DNA of 64,000 bases, from NCBI GenBank assembly GCA_963921195.1, contig OY992540.1, positions 128,278,671-128,342,670 on the forward strand, written 5' to 3'. A program made the position numbers and the translations under genes. Of the stretch, positions 55,566-64,000 are shown one piece after another (position 1 is the stretch's first letter; each line of letters starts with the position of its first letter). Source of the DNA: Pegoplata infirma. Its lineage: Eukaryota; Arthropoda; Insecta; Diptera; Anthomyiidae. The notes below the pieces were generated by a model. That model had not been told where the DNA came from, searched no databases, and saw only the letters and a program-made list of their open reading frames with translations.

Positions 55566-56619
55566 AAACAAGTAGAAAAGTTAAATTCGACTTTGCCGAA
55601 TCTATGAATACCCTCCACAATGCATTTTTTTTAAAGGGTAGTACATTTTTAACGTGAAAATATAAACAATTTTGGTTAGAAATATTTTATTTTGAGTAAA
55701 AACTCTTTTTTTTGTCATTTAAAAAAAAAAAAAAATACTAATTTTTTTTTTTTTGAGTGTAAAATTTTTTTCGAGTGTAATATGTTTTTAATGTAAAAAT
55801 ATTTCTGAGTGAATGCACGTACGTATGTACACAAAATATAGTCATTTTTGTAAAAAAAAACTAAATTTTTTTTGTGTACATTTTTTTTTGAGTGTAAAAT
55901 TTTTTTTTAATGGTAAAATTTTTTTTGAGTGTAAAATTTTTTTCGAGTGTTGTTTTTAAGTTACCAATGCTTTTGAAACTAAACAAGTTTAAAAAGCATT
56001 GCTTTAAAATTAAACAAGTTTGAAAAGCATTGTTTAGTTACCACCAATGCTTTTAAAACTTGTTAAAACACGTGGCATTTTAGATGAAACTAATCTGAAA
56101 TTCAGGGTTTTACTTATAACTTTTGAACCACTGGACCGATTGAGCTGAAATTTAAAACCAAACAGACCCGGGGAACGGCAAAGATACTTGGCAAGCTTCA
56201 GTAGTCTCATTATTGTCTTTCGAAAGTTATCGTATTTTTTATCTCGTAAATTCGCGAAACACCCTTGCCGAAATTTATTTTTTTGCTCATAACTTTTGAG
56301 CCACTGGACCGATTTGGCTGGATTGCAATACCAACCTGACCAGGTAAATGAGAAACATATATGCCAAACTTCAGTAGCCTCTGTAAAGTCTTTCAAAAGT
56401 TAGCGTGTTTTCTACGGACAGACAGACAGACGGACGGACGGACGGACGGACGGACGGACGGACGGACGGACGGACGGACGGACATCGCTAGATCGACTTA
56501 AAATCGATCGAGGATCATAAATATATATACTTTATGGGGTCCTAGACCAATATTTCGAGGTGTTACAAACGGAATGACAAACTTATATATACCCTCTATC
56601 ACTAGAGTGGAGGGTATAA
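55566..56619 (+). mobile_element. DINE-1-like element, full length, expanded microsatellite
   Basis: AACAAGTAGAAAAGTTAAAT, hairpin TTCGACTTTGCCGAA, 'GAATACCCTCCACAATGCAT', many 'TTTTTTTGAGTGTAAAA' subrepeats (55740-55955), two diverged 'AACTTTTGA.CCACTGGACC' blocks, the GGAC microsatellite, 'GGATCATAAATATATATACT' and 'CTAGAGTGGAGGGTATAATA'. It is the longest uninterrupted copy in the window. The 120-codon minus frame at 56034-56396 lies inside the repeat and translates the same sentences seen in other copies. Confidence 0.85.
56414..56484 (+). repeat. (GGAC)n microsatellite
   Basis: GGACAGACAGACAGAC passes into an uninterrupted GGAC run to CATCGCTAG. It is the longest of the window's DINE-like microsatellites; the others have two to six units. 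Confidence 0.95.
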
Positions 56620-56769
56620 TAATAATTGACTTTTGAAAAAATATAAATTAGAATTCTCAAAAAAAATTAATTAAAATTCGGAAAGATCCGCCATAGTACC
56701 AAAAATATAAATAAAATTTCGAAAAGATCATTTGAAATTCAAAAAAATCAATTGAAATTCGAAATAATA

Positions 56770-57367
56770 CACCTTCCGACAAAAATGAAAAAATGTCATT
56801 GAACACGAACTGGATAGTATACGTTTGAAACTAGAGACTAAATGTAGTAAAACTGCATTTACAGTTTTTCATGTCGTGATCCTCTTTCCTTTTAAAAGGA
56901 CTTCAAAGTTTTAGAAGATTAAATTTTATAAAATATTTTTTTTAAATATTTGTGCTTGTCCTAGGATGCCACTATTGATAGCAGATCAAAGAGGAGGATC
57001 TCCCCTAATATTTCTATTTTATTATTTTTACATATCAGGAAATGAGTCCTTCAATGTCAACAAAATATTTTGATAAAGTTTTCAAATGACTATATTCACA
57101 TTCTCTTATCCTGATAAGACAAAATATAAAAATGTTAAAAATTATGGGAGATTCTCCTCTTTCGTCTGCCGTCAGTAGTGTCATCTTAGGACAATTACAA
57201 ATATTTCATAAATATTTTAAAAAATATCTCCTTTAAAACTTTGAGTCCCTTTTAAAAGGAAACAGGATCACGAAAATAAAAACTGTAAATGCAGTTTTAC
57301 TTCATTTGAACTCTACTTGCAGACGTACATCATCCGGTTAATGTTTAATATTGGCTGTCGGACTGTG
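56770..57367. mobile_element. Palindromic element X, copy 2, 598 bp, ATA TSD
   Basis: CACCTTCCGAC and GTCGGACTGTG are the ends. 'TTTTTCATGTCGTGATCCTC' and 'GAAACAGGATCACGAAAATA' mark the inverted arms. ATA is on both sides (56767-56769, 57368-57370). Copy 1 is at 23874-24500. Confidence 0.8.
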
Positions 57368-57385
57368 ATATCAATTGAGTCTCTT

Positions 57386-57590
57386 ACAAGTTAAAATTTA
57401 AATTCGGCTTAGCCGAACATATTGATATGATAATCTCCATAATGTAAAAACTTTATTAAAAAAATCTTAATTGATAAAAAAAATTTGGTGAAAAAATTGT
57501 AAAAAAAAAATTTTTTGGTGAAAAAAAAATTATTGAAAAAGTTTTTTGGTGAAAAAAAAAAAAATTCGGAAAAAATAATGTGGTTAATAA
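57386..57590 (+). mobile_element. DINE-1-like 5' fragment
   Basis: 'ACAAGTTAAAATTTAAATTC', hairpin TTCGGCTTAGCCGAA and 'TGATAATCTCCATAATG' correspond to the start of DINE-like copies, then 'TTTGGTGAAAAAAAA' subrepeats. The remainder is missing. Confidence 0.6.
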
Positions 57591-58260
57591 ACTGTCAAAA
57601 AATTATTTTGACAAAACAAAAAAACTGTAAATTTTTTTTTTTTTTGTCAATTTTTTTTATTTCGTTTCAAAAAAAAATGTTCCACGTAGAAAAGAAACAT
57701 GATTGCGACAACTATAATGGAGGGACAACACAGTATAGTTTATATTTTTTTCATAACATGATTGTAGCGATCATATTATAATTATTTTGACAAAACAAAA
57801 ACTGTTAATTTTTTTTTTTTTTTTTGTGAAATAAAATTTTTGTAAATTTTTTTATTTCGATACAAAAAAAAGTTTTGCACGTAGAAAAGAAACATGATTG
57901 CGACAACAATAATGGAGAGACAACACAGTATAGTTTAAATTTTTATCATAACATGATTGTAGCGATCATATTATGATTATTTTGACAAATCTACAAACTG
58001 TTAATTTTTTTTTTGGTGAAATAAAATTTTGGCCAATTTTTTTTATTTCGATTAAAAAAAAAAACGTTGCACGTAAAAAAGAAAAATGATTGCGACAACC
58101 ATAATGGAGGGACAACATAGTATAATTTATAACTTTATCATAACATAATTGTAGCGATCATATTATGATCTTCGGTGATCATGGTATGATAAAACAATTG
58201 TCATTTTATAATTGTTAATGATCATAATATGATTATCACAATCATATACATGATCAAATG
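57590..58260. repeat. Three ~193 bp tandem units derived from the ATGATTG MITE
   Basis: 'CACGTAGAAAAGAAACATGA' begins at 57683 and 57878, and 'CACGTAAAAAAGAAAAATGA' at 58070. Each is followed by 'TTGCGACAAC.ATAATGGAG.GACAACA.AGTATA' and 'CATAACATGATTGTAGCGAT'. The third is followed by a longer palindromic tail (58150-58260). The frame at 57515-57781 is within unit 1. Confidence 0.8.
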
Positions 58261-58976
58261 GTTTAACCGTACTATATTGCCGCTGCTTTATTAGTGATTT
58301 GTTGTGCTGAAATCATATTCCAAACATATTTTTTCTCTGGTTGTGCTAAAATAAAGTTGTTCGTTCTTTTTAAACACGAGTTGTTCAAGTATTTGGTGTA
58401 ATTTTATCATTTCATTATTATGTTTTTGCAGTGAAAAACTTAATGAAATAATTTTTCGTTGCTACTGCTGTTATTTTTACGTATTTTTTTATATATATTT
58501 TTAGTTTATTTGTTTTGTGGGAAATTTTCATTAAGCTGAAGAAATAAACAGACAGACGGATGAACAAAAAAAAATACACACTCAAGTCAAGGAAAACAAT
58601 ATTGCAAATAATTGGAAAATTGCTTAGATACATGAGAGAATTCAATGACACACACAACATTAAAGCGGATAGTAAATTATGTTTTATAAGGAGTTTTAAA
58701 TGAAAATAACGAAAAAAATTAGTATCGGTTAAGGAGTTAAATGAACATTTTTAAAGGAAATCGTACGAATTTTTGGCTTTTAGTGAAATTTGTTGCAAAA
58801 CATTTTTGTAGGAAATTTGACATTCTATGACGATATTTAAAAATGGACTAAAATGACCGCCAAATAAAATATATAAATATGAAATATAAACATTTTTTCC
58901 TAAATGTACTTTACCCAACGAAACTTGTGGCACCACTTTTAAATACAAAAAAAATATTTTTTTTTACCAAATGCAC
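58261..58976. other. AT-rich stretch with no recognised feature
   Basis: No shared repeat. Two minus-strand frames (58418-58660, 58751-58948) are Phe/Ile/Leu-rich and lack any recognisable domain. Confidence 0.4.
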
Positions 58977-59045
58977 TACGCACGGTGAGCCTCAGCGATG
59001 TTAGTGTTTTTGTATTTTTTAAAATGTTGCCATTGAAGTTTTTTA

Positions 59046-59950
59046 AATATTTTCAAAAACTGAGTACACAGTTATAATTATAATTGTTATTTAAAGGTCA
59101 CAAAACAGTAACCATCGAAATCCTATCTTCTTTAGTTCGCGAGAAATTGCGAAATTAATTTTTTGCTGTTTTTTGTTTTTTTTTTTGTCTTTAGATAGGT
59201 TTCTTTAAAATTTCGTAAAAAGATGGTATGCAGTTTTACTTGTGCTTGATCAAAGGTCACACAGCTGTTGACATCGAAATTGTAAGTGTTAAATTTAGCG
59301 AGATATCGCGTAATTATATCATTTTTTTATTATTTATTTATATTTTAAAACCGGTTCTTAGAAAAAAATAAAAAAAGTGGTATGCAGTTTGATTTGAGCA
59401 TGTTGGAAGAAATTAAAACTGCCCACAGAAAAAATTATAGCTGCTCACTTTCGCGAGAAATAGCGAAAATACAATTTTTGGGGGTATTTCTTATTTTGAT
59501 TAATAAAAAAGTTTCTTTAACATTGTTGAAAAACACGAAATGCAGTTTGATTTGCTATTGATTAAAGGTGATAAGGCTGTTAACATTTAAATTCTAGCTG
59601 CTTAAATCTGCGAGATATCGCTAAAAAAACTCGCTAAACTACTATTTATTCATTACTTTGTGTTATTTTTGGTCTGTAAAAACATTTACTTCAATTACCG
59701 ACAAAAATGTGGTATGCAGTTTGAATTCGAGGTTATTAAATTTGACAAAACTGCAAGCATAAAAATTTTAGATGGTAAATTTCCCGAGAAATTGCAAAAT
59801 TACTGTTCAAGCTTTTATATTAATTAATTTATTTTTTCTTAAGTGTCTAAAATAAAGGAAAAGAAGTCAAGAAACGACAAATGTATTGTATGCAGTTTAA
59901 ATTTTATGTGGTTAAAGGTGGTAAAACTGCTTAAATCAATATCTTGACTG
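59046..59950 (+). repeat. About six divergent ~160 bp subrepeats of element V
   Basis: Each has a 'GTATGCAGTTTGATTTG'-like start, 'TTAAAGGTCACAAAACTGTT'-like middle and 'GCGAGAAATTGCGAAAT'-like end. Starts are near 59225, 59380, 59545, 59710 and 59885, with a partial one before. The inverted equivalents occur after 61890 ('GCGATTTCTCGCGAAATTGA'). Confidence 0.8.
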
Positions 59951-59953
59951 CTA

Positions 59954-61840
59954 CACAGAAAATAATATCGTATATTTTATTTTAATTAAAATTTTAATTG
60001 TTTTTTAATTTGATATTAATTAAACTTTTAATTAATATAATTTATTGTTTAATTAAATTTTTAACTTTATTTTAATTAATATTTTAATTGTTTTCAAATT
60101 TAATATTAATTAAGTATTTAATTTATATAATTAAATGTTTAATTAAATTTCTAGCTTTACTTATTTTTTTTGTTTTGTTTTCCGTGTGTGTGCGAGTGAG
60201 TGTTTTTCTCTTGCATTGTATTACATACAAAAAAAAATACATAAGTATAAAAAGTTTGTTGAAAGTTTTTTTTTATTTTTCACATAGGTTTTTGAATTCT
60301 CATTTTGTTTATAGTTTTATGTGTATGTATTTGAAAGGTTTATAATCAACTTTACAAAATCATCTCACTGACTATGTCTTTACGGCATAAATAAATTTGG
60401 TAAAGTTTGAAGAAATATTTTTTTTTAAACTATTTTATTCAAAAAGAATGTTTTTACAAATTATTTTTTTTTTTAATATAATATTTTTAATTAATTTTTT
60501 TAATTTATACAATTAAAATTTTAATTATTTTTTTTTTAAATTTTAATTAAATTTTTTAATTTATAGTAGGGTAATTCCAAAAATGTTCGCCCCACTGTTC
60601 GGAAACATGCCTTTGGACGCCACTGAGAATTTGGCTAATAGATATCCACGTTTATATGAGATATGTTGTATTTTTGGATTTTCAATATTTGCTTTAGTTT
60701 TCAAATTATCGCGGGTCAAAGTTCGACTTTTTTAGCAAAAGTCAGAAAAATACATGACGTTTAACGTGCTCTAACTTTTTAACTAGTAATCCGATTATCA
60801 CAAGTAATGGCTCCTCTGAAAGCTTAATTCTTCTTCTTTTAGGAAATATTTTCAAAAGAATACGGTTTTTTTCAGAAGTGTTGCAAAAATTCAAAAACAT
60901 TTTTTTTGCGAATATTTAAAAAAACACATCTTCGATTTTTTTAAAAAAAAGTTTGGTGATAAACAATACTGTTTTGTACAACATATCCAAAATTCAGAGT
61001 GGGATCCCAATGGGATCAAAAAATATTCTGGTTTTAGTACGAAGTTCTTAAATTTTACCTTAGAAAATTAAAATTTTATGTTTCTTCAATATAAAAATTT
61101 AAATTTTCAAAGAAAATTATACTATAAAAATTTTGAAAACATTTCATTACATTAGAAATTTAAATTTTCTAAGGGAAAAATATGAGAACCTCGTACTTAA
61201 AACATAATATTTTTTGATCCCATGGAGATCCCACTCTGAATTTTGAATATGTTATACAAAACATTGTTATTTTTCACCAGAATTTAAAAAAAAAAAAATC
61301 GAAGATGTGTTTTTTTTAAATATTCGAAAAGAAAAAATGTTTTTGCATTTTTGCATCATTTCTGTAAAAAAAACTGTGATATTTTAAAAACATTTTCTAA
61401 AAGAAGAACCCCAGCTTTCATATGAGCCTAAATTTGTGAAAATCGGGTCATTGGTTAAGAAGTTACAGCTCTTTAAACGTGATGTATTTTTCTTACTTTT
61501 GCTTAAAATGTCAATCTTTGACCCGCCATAATTCGGTAAATACACCAAATGTAAAAAAACGATATATGGTATATATATCATATTTATGAGGGCTATCTAT
61601 GTGTCAAGGTTCAAATTAATCTGAGACACCATTTCCAAAAATGACTAAAATTTGAGCTAAATTTTTTGGAATGGCCCAGTATTAAGTTTTTAATTAAATA
61701 AATATCCATTTATTTTGAATTAACGACATACAAATATTTTTAATTTATTTGCGCATTTTAGTGAATGGTCCGGATTTAATTAATTTTTTAATTAAATCTA
61801 CGAATTTTTTAATTAAATATTTTTTTTATTTTTTTCTGTG
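59954..61840. mobile_element. TTAATTAAA-rich element I, CACAG ends, TA flanks, interrupted
   Basis: CACAGAAAATAATATCG and TTTTTTTCTGTG are the ends, with TA at 59952-59953 and 61841-61842. Its body is almost entirely TTTTAATTAAAATTTTAATT-type palindromic sequence, apart from a non-palindromic middle (60150-60400) and a nested foldback at 60566-61679. It lies inside element V. Confidence 0.7.
60566..61679. mobile_element. Foldback element S, 1.1 kb
   Basis: 'GGGTAATTCCAAAAATG' at the left and 'TTTTTTGGAATGGCCC' at the right are the ends; TA lies on both sides (60564-60565, 61680-61681). Two ~500 bp arms are inverted copies at perhaps three-quarters identity ('TCAGAGTGGGATCCCAATGG' and 'CCATGGAGATCCCACTCTGA'; 'CGCGGGTCAAAGTTCGACTT' and 'GTCAATCTTTGACCCGCCAT'). 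The minus frame 61384-61581 is in the right arm and lacks a counterpart in the left. Confidence 0.75.
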
Positions 61841-62302
61841 TAATTTACTCAAAAAGTAAATTTTTTTCCAATTTTTTTTTTTTTTTTTTTTAATTTTGCG
61901 ATTTCTCGCGAAATTGAGAAGATATGATTGCGATGTTAACTATTTTGTGAGCTTTAAATATATACAATTAAAGCTGCATACTCAGTTTTTGAAGAAATTT
62001 AAAAAACTTCATTTTCAAAATTTTACAAAATACAAAAACACTAATTTCGCGATATCTCGCGAATGCGAGCAGCTACGATTTCGCTGTTAACAGTTTTGTG
62101 ACATTTAATCAAGTAGAAACCGAACTACGTTTACACTTTTCGTCGACACTAAAGTTGAACCTAAACATCGCTGAGGCTCACCGTGTACGAATGCAAACTT
62201 TAATCGCTGGTTGCGCCCTAAAGATGACCTCCAAAATTTTTTTCCCCGTAATCAGCTCTTTAATAAGCATCGTTCTAGGGGTATGACCTAAAATTTTTCA
62301 TT

Positions 62303-62650
62303 TTCGGGACATGCTATTGATCAGTGATCGATTCTGAGACATTCTAGCAATGTCCGCTAGTTCGTCCTTCAGTATGTCCGTCTGCGAAAGATACGATACA
62401 GTCCAAAGTAAAATAGCTAGACTCCTGAAATTTGCCACGAATATGTCCTATGGTCTTGGGCTGGTTACGTTCGGAAGTGGGCAAAATCAGATTAGGAAGA
62501 AAAAAGTTTCCCCTAAAGGAACTAAATCAATCTCTAAAAAAACGACATTTTCCACATCTTTTTTATTGTAATTTTTCTAAACAAATGCAAAATCATTTAT
62601 ATCAGAAGAAGTTCATAGTTCTGAATTTTGATCCAGGGGACAAGAAAATG
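62303..62650 (-). mobile_element. DINE-1-like element, truncated
   Basis: On the plus strand: 'TTGATCAGTGATCGATTCTG', 'CATTCTAGCAATGTCCGCTA', 'GTTCGTCCTTCAGTATGTCC', 'GATACGATACAGTCCAAAGT', 'GGGCTGGTTACGTTCGGAAG'. The same order occurs at 3390-3620. Both ends are missing. The overlapping frames at 62350-62571 and 62432-62686 are inside the repeat. Confidence 0.7.
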
Positions 62651-62919
62651 TCATTTGTTTTAGTGAAATTTTACTTATTTTTGTAAATGTTGTAAACCAA
62701 ATTAAAAAAAAAAAAATAAATAAAAACAACTGAATGTAGTTGATGTTAGAAAAACTGTTATTAATCTTACCAGATTTTGTGCCCCAAAAAAGGATTAATA
62801 ATGTTTACATACCTGAAATGATAAAAAAAAACAAAATCTATGTAAGTAAAATTTAAATACTGAAAAATGTTTTTCAATTAAAAATACCCAAGTAAGAAAG
62901 TTTTGATATAATCATATAA

Positions 62920-64000
62920 TCTATATAAATAAAAATGAATTGTCGTTCGTTGGTAACGGCATCAGTTGAGAACGGCTGGACCGATTTGGACAATTTTTTT
63001 TTTGAAATGTTCGTCATAGTCCAACTTAGGTTTTTACGCCCAATTTTACGCCCACTTTTTTTGATTTATCTAAAATCAGAAAACGGCTGCACCGATTTGT
63101 GCAATTTTTTATTAAAATGATTGTAGTAATCCAATTTAAGTTTTTACTGAAAGAAAAATCGGCAACGCCCACTTTTACGTCCACTTTTTTCAATTTATGT
63201 AAAATCTGAGAAGGGCTGGACCGATTAGACTATTTTTTTTAATGAATATTCATCATATTCCAACTTTGGTTTTTACGAAAAAAGAAATTTTCCACTGCCA
63301 CTAATTTTTAATGAATATGTACCTCATAATTTAACTAAGGTTTTTACGGATAGTAACATTTACCACGCCCACTTTTTTCTAATATGGAAGGAACTATAAG
63401 GGCTATACCGATTTTTAAGGAAAAAAAATTGTCCACGCCTACTTTTACGCTCACTTTTCCCGATATATATATTTTAAATCATGGAATGGCTAGATCAATT
63501 TGACTAATTTTGTTTTTTATGTTCGTTATAGTCCAACTAAGGTTTTTCGGAAAGAACAATTTTCCATTTCTACGCCCACTTTTGGATGGATGGAGCGAGT
63601 TGGTTATATTAAAATAACGTGTTTACGGTATGAAAAGTTGTCCACCCACTCTTTTTTCGATATATGTATTTTAAATTTTCTGTATAGAAAAATAAAATAT
63701 AGAATAATAAAATATAAATAAAAATCAAATGTTCGTTGGTAATCGCATCACTTGAGAACTGACCGATTTGGATAATATGTTTTTTAAATGTTCGTCTTTG
63801 GTTTTTTTTTGGAAAACAAATTAATCACGCCCACTTTTATGCCCCTTTTTCCGTATATATAAAATCAGAGAACGGCTGGATCGATTTGACTATTTTTTTT
63901 TTAAATGTTCGTCATAGGTGTAAACGGAAATAAAAATTTTTCACGCCCGCTTTTATTTCGATATTTCTATAAGAGAAGAACGGCAAGATAGTAGTATTTG
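62920..64000 (+). mobile_element. Helitron-like 5' end with GGCTGGACCGATTTG subrepeats, runs off window
   Basis: TCTATATAAATAAAAATGAA at 62920 follows an A, as expected for Helitron 5' ends (A|TC), and is followed by 'TGTCGTTCGTTGGTAACGGC', 'GAACGGCTGGACCGATTTGG' and 'ACGCCCACTTTT', the typical wording of insect Helitron-type repeats. The GGCTGGACCGATT/CGCCCACTTTT sentence recurs roughly every 110-150 bp to the window end, and a second start-like 'TATAAATAAAAATCAAATGT' lies at 63713. No Rep/helicase sequence is seen; the 3' end is outside. Confidence 0.65.

Larger units (their letters stand above)
58981..62185. mobile_element. 3.2 kb foldback-like element V, CACGGTGAGCC ends, TACG flanks
   Basis: CACGGTGAGCCTCAGCGATG at the left is inverted at the right (CATCGCTGAGGCTCACCGTG). 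TACG stands on each side (58977-58980, 62186-62189). The left arm has about six forward units (59046-59950) and the right arm at least two inverted ones (61890-62120). Ends beginning CAC with a 4 bp duplication recall CMC/Chapaev elements, which is only a suggestion. The element is split by element I. Confidence 0.8.

Noticed and set aside
56034..56396. 120-codon minus-strand frame
   Set aside because: It lies wholly within a DINE-like repeat that is non-coding in its other copies.

Overview
The window looks like repeat-rich, AT-rich, non-coding DNA from a higher (schizophoran) fly. The organism call rests on many interspersed elements carrying a CCGTCCGTCCGTC-type microsatellite next to an 'AAAGTATATATATT..TGATC' block and ending in GAGGGTATAAAA. 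This is the architecture of DINE-1/Helentron-associated elements of Diptera. A Helitron-like 5' end also starts near position 62920. I found no protein-coding gene, tRNA, rRNA or intact transposase or reverse transcriptase. All long open frames are short, low-complexity, or fall inside repeats that do not look constrained. The summary and list are therefore an annotation of non-autonomous transposable elements, satellites and their nesting.

Layout. 1-5.5 kb: DINE-like copies, a truncated foldback element, and a patchy 'GTACTTTTT' repeat that recurs at 42.6-47 kb. 5.5-9.7 kb: a quiet stretch, then a ~3 kb element with GCGGATCC-containing ends that holds a CCCAGC-ended element and a degenerate minisatellite. 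9.7-14.8 kb: a hAT-type MITE, a palindromic MITE and a 3.9 kb CCCAGC-ended element with others inside it. 15.6-17.5 kb: a DINE-like copy containing a palindromic MITE, then a minisatellite. 17.6-19.55 kb: a complete foldback element made of two ~970 bp inverted arms. 19.7-24.5 kb: nested TIR elements, a second CCCAGC element and a palindromic element with 3 bp TSD. 24.7-27.6 kb: a four-level nest. 28.1-28.7 kb: a hAT MITE with an exact 8 bp TSD. 30.8-37.8 kb: half of another foldback element, interrupted by a 500 bp TTAA-flanked MITE and by a 5.5 kb tandem array of ~500 bp units. 37.8-42.2 kb: a single-copy relative of the array unit, a hAT-type element and a long-TIR MITE. 42.6-47 kb: the second patchy array with three insertions. 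47.3-48.8 kb: a three-level nest. 48.8-52.3 kb: mostly featureless. 52.3-58.3 kb: a regular 38 bp minisatellite and more DINE-like and MITE copies. 59-62.2 kb: a 3.2 kb foldback-like element containing two further nested elements. 62.9-64 kb: start of a Helitron-like element that runs off the window.

The most informative parts are three. First, the tandem array at 31.8-37.3 kb: its spacing (506-498-510-501, repeated once) shows a four-unit higher-order duplication. It sits as one block inside a foldback arm between 12 bp direct repeats, and a TIR-bounded single-copy relative of its unit lies just outside. Second, five CCCAGC...GCTGGG elements of three different internal types, all flanked by a matching but variable dinucleotide (GT, AT, AA, AA, AT), which points to one transposition machinery with a 2 bp non-fixed target duplication. 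Third, the nests, several of which can be dated relative to one another by empty sites elsewhere in the window. Identity and copy numbers are by eye; nothing was aligned by software.
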